Assembly (NCBI RefSeq): GCF_002237595.1
Contig: NZ_CP022529.1
Location: 3,642,501-3,706,500 of the forward strand
Reading direction: 5' to 3'
Length of the DNA: 64,000 nt
DNA from: Labrenzia sp. VG12
GTDB taxonomy: Bacteria > Pseudomonadota > Alphaproteobacteria > Rhizobiales > Stappiaceae
Below the pieces are notes generated by a model that was not told the origin of the DNA, made no database searches, and was given only the letters and a program-made list of their open reading frames with translations. Position numbers and translations under genes: made by a program. How positions within the stretch are numbered: position 1 is the stretch's first letter; every line of letters begins with the position of its first letter. Of this stretch, positions 7,885 to 16,320 are shown piece after piece.

Positions 7885-9192
7885 ATGGATATTCAATCTG
7901 TTGCGGTCCTGTTCGGGACCTTCGCGTTGCTCATGATCCTCGGTGTGCCGATTGCCTATGCCATCGGCCTGGCAGCCTTTGCCACCTTCCTTCTGTTCAT
8001 GTCTTTCGACCAGTCGGTCTATATCGTCGCCCAGCAGGTGGCTTCCGGTCTCGACAGCTTCACGCTGCTGGCCATTCCGTTTTTCATCCTGGCCGGCAAC
8101 ATCATGAACCGGGGCGGCATCGCCATGCGCCTGATCGAGTTTGCCAAGGTACTGGGCGGACGCTTGCCCGGTGCACTCGCCCACTGCAACGTGCTGGCCA
8201 ACATGATGTTCGGCTCGATTTCCGGCTCCGCCGTCGCCTCGGCAGCCGCCGTTGGCGGGGTGATGGCCCCCTTGCAGAAAAAGGAAGGCTATAGCCCGGC
8301 CTTCAGCGCCGCGGTCAACATTGCCTCCTGTCCGACCGGATTGCTGATCCCGCCCAGCGCCACATTCATCGTCTATTCGCTGATCACCAACGGCACCTCG
8401 GTCGCGGCCCTCTTTGTCGCCGGATACATTCCCGGCATCCTGATGGGGCTGAGCCTGATGGTCGTCGCCGGGATCATTGCCAAGCGCCGCGGCTATCCGG
8501 TCGCCGACCGGGCAACAACAAGGGAAGTCGTCGACAAGACCCTGGCAGCGATGCTGCCGCTCGGCCTCATCGTTATCGTCATGGGCGGCATCATCTTCGG
8601 CGTCTTCACCGCGACCGAGGCCTCGGCCGTTGCTGTCCTCTACACGCTGTTCCTGGCACTGGTCGTCTACCGCGAAGTCACCATCCGGGATCTGCCCGGC
8701 ATCATCCTGGAAAGCGCCGTCACCACCTCGATCGTGTTGCTGATGATCGGCTGTTCGATTGCCATGTCGAAAGCGATGGCCTTTGCCGACATCCCCTATT
8801 CCATTTCCGATATCCTGCTGGGTCTGTCTGAAAACCCGATCGTGTTGCTGCTGATCATCAACCTGGCCCTGCTGGTTGTCGGCACCTTCATGGACATGAC
8901 ACCTGCCCTCTTGATCTTCACCCCGATCTTTCTGCCTGTCGTTGAAGATCTCGGCATGGACCCCGTCCACTTTGGCGTCGTCATGACCTTCAATCTGTGC
9001 ATCGGCATCTGCACGCCGCCCGTCGGGTCGGCCCTCTTTGTCGGCTGTTCGGTCGGCGGGGTGAAAATCGGTGAAGTGTTGCGGCCGATGTTCGGCTTCT
9101 ACGGTGTGCTGGTCGCCCTGCTGATGGTGGTGACCTTCATCCCAGAACTCAGCCTGTTCCTGCCGCGCCTGCTGCTCGGCTATGGGGGCTGA
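7885..9192 (+). CDS. TRAP transporter large membrane subunit (DctM)
   Basis: 435 residues, with about 11-12 hydrophobic segments and DctM landmarks such as LLAIPFFILAGNIMNRGGIA, FGSISGSAVASAAAVGG, CPTGLLIPPSATFIVYS and TPPVGSALFVGC. It is the transport subunit of the TRAP system. The gene begins 17 bp after the dctQ stop, and the GH31 gene starts five bases after its own stop, so uptake and glycoside hydrolysis are transcribed together. Confidence 0.92.
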   Translation: MDIQSVAVLFGTFALLMILGVPIAYAIGLAAFATFLLFMSFDQSVYIVAQQVASGLDSFTLLAIPFFILAGNIMNRGGIAMRLIEFAKVLGGRLPGALAHCNVLANMMFGSISGSAVASAAAVGGVMAPLQKKEGYSPAFSAAVNIASCPTGLLIPPSATFIVYSLITNGTSVAALFVAGYIPGILMGLSLMVVAGIIAKRRGYPVADRATTREVVDKTLAAMLPLGLIVIVMGGIIFGVFTATEASAVAVLYTLFLALVVYREVTIRDLPGIILESAVTTSIVLLMIGCSIAMSKAMAFADIPYSISDILLGLSENPIVLLLIINLALLVVGTFMDMTPALLIFTPIFLPVVEDLGMDPVHFGVVMTFNLCIGICTPPVGSALFVGCSVGGVKIGEVLRPMFGFYGVLVALLMVVTFIPELSLFLPRLLLGYGG

Positions 9193-9197
9193 TCCAG

Positions 9198-11591
9198 ATG
9201 AAGGCTCTGCGCAGCTGGCGTTTCGCAAGCCGCTCCGGCAGCGGTTTTGCGCTTGAAGTCGAAGGCCGGCACCGGCTGGTGGTCAAGGTTCTGGAGCATG
9301 ACCTGATCCGGGTCTGCCTATTGAAGAACGGCGATTATCGGCTGAACCGGACCTGGGCAATCGCACCGGCCGGTGACGTGCCCTGGGAGGGGCGTCCACG
9401 GGACGATGTCAGCGGCTTCACCTGCCCGGACTTTCGCCTCAACGAGGCCGAAAGGCAGATCGTTCTGGAAACCGAGACGCTGCGCCTGACGGTGGAAACG
9501 CCGCTGGCGCTTGTCTGGGAAGCACGGTCGAATGCTGACGCCCCGTTCCGCGAGGTCGCCAGGGACCGTCCGCAAGATGCCTACATGATCGGTCGGCGGG
9601 ACCACCGCAAGCATCATTTCATGCGCCGGCATCCGGACGAGCGGTTCTATGGTCTTGGTGAAAAAACCGGCCGGCTGGAGCGATCCGGCCGCCGGTACGA
9701 AATGCGCAATCTCGACGCCATGGGTTACGACGCCCGAACGACCGACCCGCTCTACAAGCATGTCCCCTTCACGATCACAGATCGCGGCGACCTCGGCGCC
9801 TTCGGGATCTACTATGACACGATGGCGCCTTGCTGGTTCGATCTCGACAACGAAAAGGACAATTACCATCCACCCTTCCGCGCCTTTCGGGCCGATGACG
9901 GGGATCTCGACTATTATTTCAGCTGGGCGCCGACCATCCTGGACATCACCAGGCGCCAGCACTGGCTCACCGGCGGTACAGCCTTCATGCCCCGCTGGGG
10001 TTTCGGCTATTCCGGCTCGACGATGGCCTATACGGATTCGGAAAACGCCCAGGAGCGGCTGATGGAATTCATCAGCAAGCTGTCTGATGAAGACATGCCT
10101 TGCGACAGTTTTCAGATGTCGTCCGGCTACACGGCCATCAAGGGCAAACGCTACGTGTTTCACTGGAACACCGACCGGTTCCCGGATGTTGAAGCGATGA
10201 GCGAGGCCTACCAGCAAGCCTGCATTCACCTGATCGCGAATATCAAACCTGTTCTTCTTGACGACCATCCCCTGCGCGATGAAGCCGAAGCAAAAGGCCT
10301 TTTCATTCGCGACAGCGAAACAGGCGCACCGGAAAAATCGCCGTTCTGGGACGGCTACGGATCACATCTCGATTTCACCAATCCCGACACGGTCGCCTGG
10401 TGGCAGAGGAACCTCAAGGACCAGCTTTTTGCCAAGGGCATTGCGAGCACCTGGAACGACAACAATGAATATGAAGTCTGGGATGACGAAGCAGTCTGCG
10501 CCGGCTTCGGCGATCCGGTCCCGGTTAACCTGATCCGCCCGCTGCATAGCCAGCTGATGACGCGGGCGTCCTATGATGCCCAGTGGGACAACCAACCTCA
10601 CAAGCGCCCCTACCTGATTTCCCGGTGTGCGTCGCCGGGCACCCAGCGCTACGCACAGACCTGGACCGGCGACAACTACACCAGCTGGGAGACGCTCCGC
10701 TGGAACATCCCGATGGGTCTCGGCCTCAGCCTGTCCGGGTTCTACAATATCGGCCACGATGTCGGCGGTTTTGCAGGTCCTCGGCCCGATCCGGAACTGT
10801 TCCTGCGCTGGGTCCAGAACGGCATTTTCCATCCGCGTTTCACCATCCACTCCTGGAACGATGACGGCACGGCGAATGAAGCCTGGATGTATCCGGAGAT
10901 CACGCCGCTGGTCCGCGACGCGCTCAAACTGCGCGCGCAGCTGATACCCTATCTCTACAGTCTGCTGTTCGAAGCCGTGACCAAAGGCGAACCGATGCTG
11001 CGGCCGTTGTTTCTCGACCATCCTGACGACCCGGCCTGTCGCGAAGCCGAATTCGATTTCCTGCTGGGCAAGAACCTCCTTGTCGCGACGGTTGTCGAAG
11101 AAGGAGCAAGGGGCAGGCGCGTCTGCCTGCCCGCCAATCCCGAGGGTTGGTGGGCCTTCGACGGCAGTCAGTGGTTTGCCGGTGGCCAGGTGATCGAAGT
11201 TCCGGTTACACTGGAAACGATCCCGCTGTTTGTGCGCGGTGGCACCGTCCTGCCAATGGCAGCGCCAAATCTGCGCGCGGCACCAAATCTTGACCGGAAA
11301 CGAACCTGGCGGATCTATCCGCAACCGACCGGAACCCCGGTCCGGTCCTCCATTGGTTATGACGACGACGGCGAAACGGTCGATGCCCTCAGTGGAGCCC
11401 ATTGCCTGACCCGCTTCACCCTGTCAAACGAGGGCGATGGCCTCAGCCTGCATTGGCAGCGCAGCGGAAACTGGCAACCGGCCTTTGACAGCATCTTGCT
11501 CTGGCAGGCAGGATCGGCCCCACTGAAGATCAATGACACCGCCCATGTGTCCGGCACCCAGATCCCATTCCCGAAGCCTGAAACAAGCTGA
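9198..11591 (+). CDS. GH31 glycosidase (alpha-glucosidase/alpha-xylosidase type)
   Basis: 797 residues without a signal peptide. The GH31 catalytic barrel spans about 260-600. The nucleophile is Asp421 in STWNDNNEYEVW and the likely acid/base is Asp492 in WTGDNYTSW; GHDVGGF (about 518-524) is the family substrate loop. An N-terminal beta-sandwich (1-250) and C-terminal sheets complete the usual layout. It sits between the TRAP permease and the UxuB-like gene, the last joined by a TGATG overlap, so it presumably trims an alpha-linked sugar from an imported uronate-containing oligosaccharide. The linkage and sugar cannot be read from the sequence. Confidence 0.85.
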   Translation: MKALRSWRFASRSGSGFALEVEGRHRLVVKVLEHDLIRVCLLKNGDYRLNRTWAIAPAGDVPWEGRPRDDVSGFTCPDFRLNEAERQIVLETETLRLTVETPLALVWEARSNADAPFREVARDRPQDAYMIGRRDHRKHHFMRRHPDERFYGLGEKTGRLERSGRRYEMRNLDAMGYDARTTDPLYKHVPFTITDRGDLGAFGIYYDTMAPCWFDLDNEKDNYHPPFRAFRADDGDLDYYFSWAPTILDITRRQHWLTGGTAFMPRWGFGYSGSTMAYTDSENAQERLMEFISKLSDEDMPCDSFQMSSGYTAIKGKRYVFHWNTDRFPDVEAMSEAYQQACIHLIANIKPVLLDDHPLRDEAEAKGLFIRDSETGAPEKSPFWDGYGSHLDFTNPDTVAWWQRNLKDQLFAKGIASTWNDNNEYEVWDDEAVCAGFGDPVPVNLIRPLHSQLMTRASYDAQWDNQPHKRPYLISRCASPGTQRYAQTWTGDNYTSWETLRWNIPMGLGLSLSGFYNIGHDVGGFAGPRPDPELFLRWVQNGIFHPRFTIHSWNDDGTANEAWMYPEITPLVRDALKLRAQLIPYLYSLLFEAVTKGEPMLRPLFLDHPDDPACREAEFDFLLGKNLLVATVVEEGARGRRVCLPANPEGWWAFDGSQWFAGGQVIEVPVTLETIPLFVRGGTVLPMAAPNLRAAPNLDRKRTWRIYPQPTGTPVRSSIGYDDDGETVDALSGAHCLTRFTLSNEGDGLSLHWQRSGNWQPAFDSILLWQAGSAPLKINDTAHVSGTQIPFPKPETS

Positions 11592-13033
11592 TGAACCAAC
11601 CCGCCTCCGACCTGTCCAAACCGGACTATGACCGCACACGGCTGAGACCTCGCCTGTTTCATCTCGGCCTTGGAGCCTTTGCCAAGGCTCATGTCCTGGT
11701 GTTTCACGACGAGATGCTTAGGCAAACGGGATCCGATTGGGGCGTGGTGGCAGCGCGTCTTCATTCCGGAGCAAAAGACTTGACCTTGCTTGACGAAGCC
11801 TCCGGGCTTTTTGCGGTCGGAGAAATGTCGGGCGAGGACCTTGCCCTGCGACAGGTCGGAGCAATTCTCAAGACGCTCCATCCACAGCGCGACGGCATGG
11901 CGACGCTGCTTGCGCAGATCGCCGATCCGGAACTTGCCGTGATCACGCTGACGATCACGGAAAAGGGGTACTGCCTGAAGAACGGAGACCTGGATCTGGA
12001 TCACGACGGCATCCGGCAGGATCTGAGCTCGCCGGACACGCCGACAACCGCCATCGGCCTGATTGCACAGGGCTTGCGCTTGCGCCAGGCGGCTGGATTG
12101 CCGGGCCTGACGATCCTCTCCTGCGACAATCTCCCGTCAAACGGTCACCTGTGCCAAAAGGCCGTTTCCAGCTATGCCGCGCAGCTGGATCCGGTACTTG
12201 CCAAATGGATCGCGGAAACCTGTCGCTTTCCCTCTTCCATGGTCGACCGGATCACTCCGGCCATGACCGAAGCCTCCCATCACCAGTTGTCCGAGGCTCT
12301 CGGTCATCCCGATCCCAATGGCATCCTTTGCGAACCTTTCCGGCAATGGGTCGTTGAAGATGCTTTTGCGGGCGACAAACCGGCCTGGGATCTCGCCGGG
12401 GCAGAGTTCGTCGAGGATGTCGCACCTTATGAAGAGCTGAAGCTACGGCTGCTGAATGGCAGCCACTCCTTCCTGGCCTATCTGGGCGCCCTTGCCGGTT
12501 TCGACACCATTGCCGAGTGCATGAATTCGCCGGTCCTGAAGGCCTCCGCCAGACGGCTCATGCTGGACGAGCAGGCCCCGACGCTGAAGGTGCCGGCTGG
12601 TGTCGATGTCAACCGGTATGCCGACGCGCTGATCGCGCGCTACGCCAACACGGCACTTCACCACAAGACGACCCAGATCGCCTCCGACGGCAGCCAGAAA
12701 CTGCCGCAAAGACTGCTGGCGTCCGTGTGCAATCATCTTCAGGCAGGGCGGTCCTGGCCTTTGACGGCGCTCGCAATTGCCGGCTGGATGCATTATTGCC
12801 GTGGCCACACGGAAGACGGCACGGCGTTGCCACTCAATGATCCGCTAGCAGACCAGATTGCAGCGCTTGCCGCACGATCCGAAGGACGGGATTTCGTTGA
12901 CGGAATATTGTCGCTTCACGAGGTCTTCGACGCGGATCTTCCGGAAACGCCCGGATTTGCCGAAACGATTCACTCCGCCTACGAGCTGCTGCAAGCACAC
13001 GGCGTTTTGGCCAGCCTGTCTGAGATCAACTGA
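11591..13033 (+). CDS. uxuB: fructuronate reductase-like mannitol dehydrogenase family protein
   Basis: 480 residues, the usual UxuB length. The N-terminal LFHLGLGAFAKAHVLVFHDE segment is the NAD-binding start of polyol-specific long-chain dehydrogenases. MVDRITPAM and KLRLLNGSHSFLAYLG (Lys, Asn and His of the active site) are conserved. It would reduce D-fructuronate to D-mannonate with NADH, feeding UxuA. The start codon overlaps the GH31 stop (TGATG). Mannitol or arabinitol dehydrogenase activity is a family alternative, but the regulon context favours fructuronate. Confidence 0.85.
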   Translation: MNQPASDLSKPDYDRTRLRPRLFHLGLGAFAKAHVLVFHDEMLRQTGSDWGVVAARLHSGAKDLTLLDEASGLFAVGEMSGEDLALRQVGAILKTLHPQRDGMATLLAQIADPELAVITLTITEKGYCLKNGDLDLDHDGIRQDLSSPDTPTTAIGLIAQGLRLRQAAGLPGLTILSCDNLPSNGHLCQKAVSSYAAQLDPVLAKWIAETCRFPSSMVDRITPAMTEASHHQLSEALGHPDPNGILCEPFRQWVVEDAFAGDKPAWDLAGAEFVEDVAPYEELKLRLLNGSHSFLAYLGALAGFDTIAECMNSPVLKASARRLMLDEQAPTLKVPAGVDVNRYADALIARYANTALHHKTTQIASDGSQKLPQRLLASVCNHLQAGRSWPLTALAIAGWMHYCRGHTEDGTALPLNDPLADQIAALAARSEGRDFVDGILSLHEVFDADLPETPGFAETIHSAYELLQAHGVLASLSEIN

Positions 13034-13050
13034 CGGGAAGGCTCGGCAGT

Positions 13051-13914
13051 TCAGTCGCGCACCACACGCAAACGTGGGGTCACAGGAGCCTGATGCTGGC
13101 CTGACAGTTCGCCGCAGCGGATGGCGGCCGCCTCGATGGTCCGCTTGACCAGCTCGTGAATGCCTGTGTCGTCGGCCATGAATTCCAGCATGCCCGCTTC
13201 CGTCGTGCCGCCCTTCGAAGTTACGGCAACCCGGAACCCGGTGGCATCGGCATCCGGCTGGGCGAGCATGCGCCCGGCACCGGCAACCATTTTTATCGCC
13301 AGCTCGTGGGCCAGGTCTTCAGGAAGACCGAGTTCAAGTCCAGCGGCAGCAAAAGCTTCCGCCATCGCGAACACATAAGCAGGACCTGATCCGGAAAGTG
13401 CCGTTACGATCGGAAGCAAATCCTCCGCCGGCAGTTCCACCAGCGATCCAACCGCCGACATCAGTTTTTCAAACAGGGCCTTTTGATCCTCGCGCAGATG
13501 CGCATTGGCGACATATGCCGTCACCGCCGCTCCGACCGTCGCCGGCAGGTTGGGCATCGCCCGGATCACCGGCGTTCCCTCGGCAAACTTCTCTTCAAAC
13601 AACGAGACCGGTTTGCTCGCCGCGATGGACAGGATCAGCGTGTCGCCACCGCCGAAGCTCTGCAGGTCCGACAGAACATCGTCGACATCTGCCGCCCGGG
13701 TGGCAATCACGATCGCGGCCGGTCTCTCCGGAAAAGTGGTATTTACGTGAACCCCTTTTAGCCGGGTCAGCCACTTCGACGGACGCGGGTCGCGAACATG
13801 AAAACACTCTGCCGGCAGGCCATCCGCCAACCAGGCCGTCAACAGGGCCTGCCCCATGAAACCGCAACCGATGAGGCCGATGCCCCGGTCCAGAAGTTCG
13901 CTCACACGTGCCAT
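13051..13914 (-). CDS. ProC-family pyrroline carboxylate reductase paralogue
   Basis: 287 residues with the P5C reductase layout: Rossmann start IGLIGCGFMGQALL, RAMPNLPATVG, LSGSGPAYVFAMAEAF and TSKGGTTEAGM. Two positions differ from the usual ProC signature (MPNTPA is MPNLPA and SPGGTT is SKGGTT), and it is slightly longer than housekeeping ProC (about 270). It lies downstream of the 3-hydroxyproline dehydratase genes, whose product is delta-1-pyrroline-2-carboxylate, and no other pyrroline-2-carboxylate reductase is visible. It may reduce that compound to L-proline, or it may be an ordinary P5C reductase. A 230-bp gap separates it from the next gene, so it may have its own promoter. Confidence 0.8.
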   Translation of the reverse strand: MARVSELLDRGIGLIGCGFMGQALLTAWLADGLPAECFHVRDPRPSKWLTRLKGVHVNTTFPERPAAIVIATRAADVDDVLSDLQSFGGGDTLILSIAASKPVSLFEEKFAEGTPVIRAMPNLPATVGAAVTAYVANAHLREDQKALFEKLMSAVGSLVELPAEDLLPIVTALSGSGPAYVFAMAEAFAAAGLELGLPEDLAHELAIKMVAGAGRMLAQPDADATGFRVAVTSKGGTTEAGMLEFMADDTGIHELVKRTIEAAAIRCGELSGQHQAPVTPRLRVVRD

Positions 13915-14144
13915 CGCTCAAAATCTATTATCTGCTTCGCCCGTCAATTTGCGCAGGCGGCACTTGCCGTCTACCAGAATCTGCCAAGCAAGTTTCAAAT
14001 GGATCACAGCATCAAGCTGCCACTATAGAGATTAATAGACTGACTTTTCATCGCCGCGACAATACGGAACTTTCAGAACTATCTAATTTTTCCTTTCAAC
14101 TGGCGACCAGTTTCGAGTGACTGGCATAAATATTCGTTTTCCAG

Positions 14145-15188
14145 TCATTTCCGGCGACTTTCTGAAGCCCCCCAGGTGTCGCTCAGCCGATACCCGTCCG
14201 GCCATGGATCGCTGGGATCGAGCATGTGCTGATGAATGCCTGTTACCCAGCCCCGGCCGGAGATCTCCGGAATGATGCCCGGACGTCCACCCACCGGCTG
14301 CTCGGCAACGATGCGGCCGGTAAAGGTGGAGCCAATGATCGATACGGCTTCGAACGTATCGCCAACTTTCATCTCGCCCTTTGCCGCCATCAAGGCCATC
14401 CGGGCGGAAACGGCCGTTCCTGTCGGGGACCGGTCGACCTTGCCGGGTTGGATGGCGACGGCTGACCTTCCGGACAAACCTGTCTCCGTTTTCGACAAGG
14501 GACCGCAAAAAGCGCAGAAGGAAATGTGATCCCAGTCCGGGTTGTCCGGGTGCGAAAAGCCGAGCTGCGCGTTGGCCGCGTTGGTGATCTTCACCCCAAG
14601 CCGGGCAATGTCCTTGGCTTCGTCCTCGGCAATGGCAAACCCGAGCGCGGCGGCATCGACCACCACAAAACTGTCGCCGCCATAGGCCGTGTCGACGGTC
14701 AGGGTGCCGAGCCCTTCTACTTCCAATGGCACAGATAGCTTGCCGGCAAAGCTTGGCACATTCTGCACGAAAATGCGTTCTGCCTTGCCGTTTCGGCATT
14801 CGGCCCGGACACGCACCAGTCCGCCCGGCGCTTCCAGCACCATCTCCGTGACCGGCTCGACCATCGGAATGATGCCGCCATCAAGCAGGACAGTTGAGAC
14901 GCAGATCGAGTTCGATCCGGACATGGGCGGTGTATCTTCGGGCTCCATGATGATGAAGGCAGCATCCGCTTCCGGGTGTTTTGGCGGCACCAGCAGGTTC
15001 ACATGGCGAAACACGCCGCCGCGCGGCTCGTTGAGCACGAAATTGCGCAAGGTCTGATCCTTGGCAATGAAGCTGCGCTGTTCCCAGACGGTCTCGCCGG
15101 GTGGCGGTGCGACGCCGCCGACAATCACATCGCCGACCTCGCCTTCCGCGTGGCAGGAGATCACGTGAATGGTTTTGCTGCTGCGCAT
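14145..15188 (-). CDS. proline racemase-family protein, trans-3-hydroxy-L-proline dehydratase-like
   Basis: 347 residues of the proline racemase superfamily. The two active-site positions are Ser90 (PPMSGSNSI, normally MCGH) and Thr256 (DRSPTGTAVSA, normally DRSPCGT). Loss of the second Cys to Thr marks the dehydratase branch, which turns trans-3-hydroxy-L-proline into delta-1-pyrroline-2-carboxylate; the first position being Ser rather than Cys is less usual. It follows the enolase-type dehydratase gene by nine bases. An epimerase role is unlikely because both catalytic cysteines are missing. Confidence 0.78.
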   Translation of the reverse strand: MRSSKTIHVISCHAEGEVGDVIVGGVAPPPGETVWEQRSFIAKDQTLRNFVLNEPRGGVFRHVNLLVPPKHPEADAAFIIMEPEDTPPMSGSNSICVSTVLLDGGIIPMVEPVTEMVLEAPGGLVRVRAECRNGKAERIFVQNVPSFAGKLSVPLEVEGLGTLTVDTAYGGDSFVVVDAAALGFAIAEDEAKDIARLGVKITNAANAQLGFSHPDNPDWDHISFCAFCGPLSKTETGLSGRSAVAIQPGKVDRSPTGTAVSARMALMAAKGEMKVGDTFEAVSIIGSTFTGRIVAEQPVGGRPGIIPEISGRGWVTGIHQHMLDPSDPWPDGYRLSDTWGASESRRK

Positions 15189-15197
15189 GGCATCACC

Positions 15198-16301
15198 TCA
15201 GGAGTAGCGGGCAACGGGTTCGCCGAGGGCGTCAAAGATCGGGGTGATGCCAAGACCTGGCCGCCCCGAGGCAGTCATCCGGCCGTTGACCCGTTTGGGG
15301 GCGCCCTCTGCAATATCGACCGTGCCGTAGCTGTTGAAATCTGTCGCGGAGAACGTGAACTCCGCCGGCGTGGATCGCGCCAGATGGGCAATCGCGGCCG
15401 TCGTGATGTCCCCACCCCAGGTGTCCTCGATGGTCATCGGAATGCCATGGGCCACACAAAGATCGCGCATCAGCTTGGCCTTGGTGAGCCCGCCGACCTT
15501 GGAGATCTTCAGGTTGATGCAGTCCATCGCGTCTTCGGCAATTCCCCGCACCAGCATGTTCGGGCCATCGATCACTTCGTCCAGAATGAAAGGCAGGCCT
15601 GTGCGCCGGCGGATCGAGACGCTCTCCTCGTAGGTGAGACAAGGCTGTTCGATATAGACATCGAGCGACGACACAGCGCCGACAACCCGGGCCGCCTCGT
15701 GCCGGGTCCAGCCCGTATTGGCGTCGGCCACCAGAAGATCCGACGGCTTCAGCACAGCGCGCGTGGCATGGATCCGGTCGATGTCGTCATTGGCATCACC
15801 GCCCACCTTGAGCTGGAACTTGGTGTAGCCCTCCGCTGCATAGCCCTCGATCTTCTTCGCCATAACCTCCGGGTCTTCCTGGCTGATCGCCCGGTAGAGA
15901 ACGACATCGTCCTGGGCCGCTCCACCGAGCAGCGTATAGACCGGCTGCAGCGTGGCCTTGCCGAGCAGATCCCAGCAGGCGATGTCGATCGGCGCCTTGG
16001 CATAGGGATGCCCTTTGAGCGCAGCATCCATCACCCGGTTGATCTCACCGATATTCAGTGGATCCTGACCGATCAGCTGCGGTGCCAGCTCCTGAAGGCC
16101 GGCGCGAACGCCAAGCGCAAAACTGGGCAGATAGGCCGACCCCAGCGGGCAGCACTCCGCATAGCCTTTCAGGCCCTCATCCGTTTCGACCTCGACCACC
16201 GTGCTGTCGAACACCTCGATGAAGTTGCCGTTTGACCAGCTGTAACGGCCTTCTTTCAGCGGAAGGTCGACCTGATAGACATTGATGGCCGAGATTTTCA
16301 T
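15198..16301 (-). CDS. MLE-subgroup enolase, cis-3-hydroxy-L-proline dehydratase-like
   Basis: 367 residues from the ATG at 16301, which has a GGAGGA ribosome site and begins MKISAINVYQVDLPL. The capping domain is followed by a barrel with FQLKVGG (the second Lys of the KxK motif kept, the first replaced by Gln), metal ligands in VADANTG, IEQPC and DEVID, and the opposite-face lysine in LKISKVGG. I recall that an enolase-superfamily cis-3-hydroxy-L-proline dehydratase flanked by proline-racemase-family genes was described from Labrenzia aggregata. The layout here matches closely. Proline-betaine 2-epimerase is the main alternative in this subgroup. Confidence 0.75.
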   Translation of the reverse strand: MKISAINVYQVDLPLKEGRYSWSNGNFIEVFDSTVVEVETDEGLKGYAECCPLGSAYLPSFALGVRAGLQELAPQLIGQDPLNIGEINRVMDAALKGHPYAKAPIDIACWDLLGKATLQPVYTLLGGAAQDDVVLYRAISQEDPEVMAKKIEGYAAEGYTKFQLKVGGDANDDIDRIHATRAVLKPSDLLVADANTGWTRHEAARVVGAVSSLDVYIEQPCLTYEESVSIRRRTGLPFILDEVIDGPNMLVRGIAEDAMDCINLKISKVGGLTKAKLMRDLCVAHGIPMTIEDTWGGDITTAAIAHLARSTPAEFTFSATDFNSYGTVDIAEGAPKRVNGRMTASGRPGLGITPIFDALGEPVARYS

Positions 16302-16320
16302 GAAGTCCTCCAGAAAGTCG

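Noticed and set aside
7771..9228. 485-codon open frame on the minus strand
   Set aside because: It is antisense to dctM, with a His/Gln/Asp-rich composition typical of a reverse-strand shadow.
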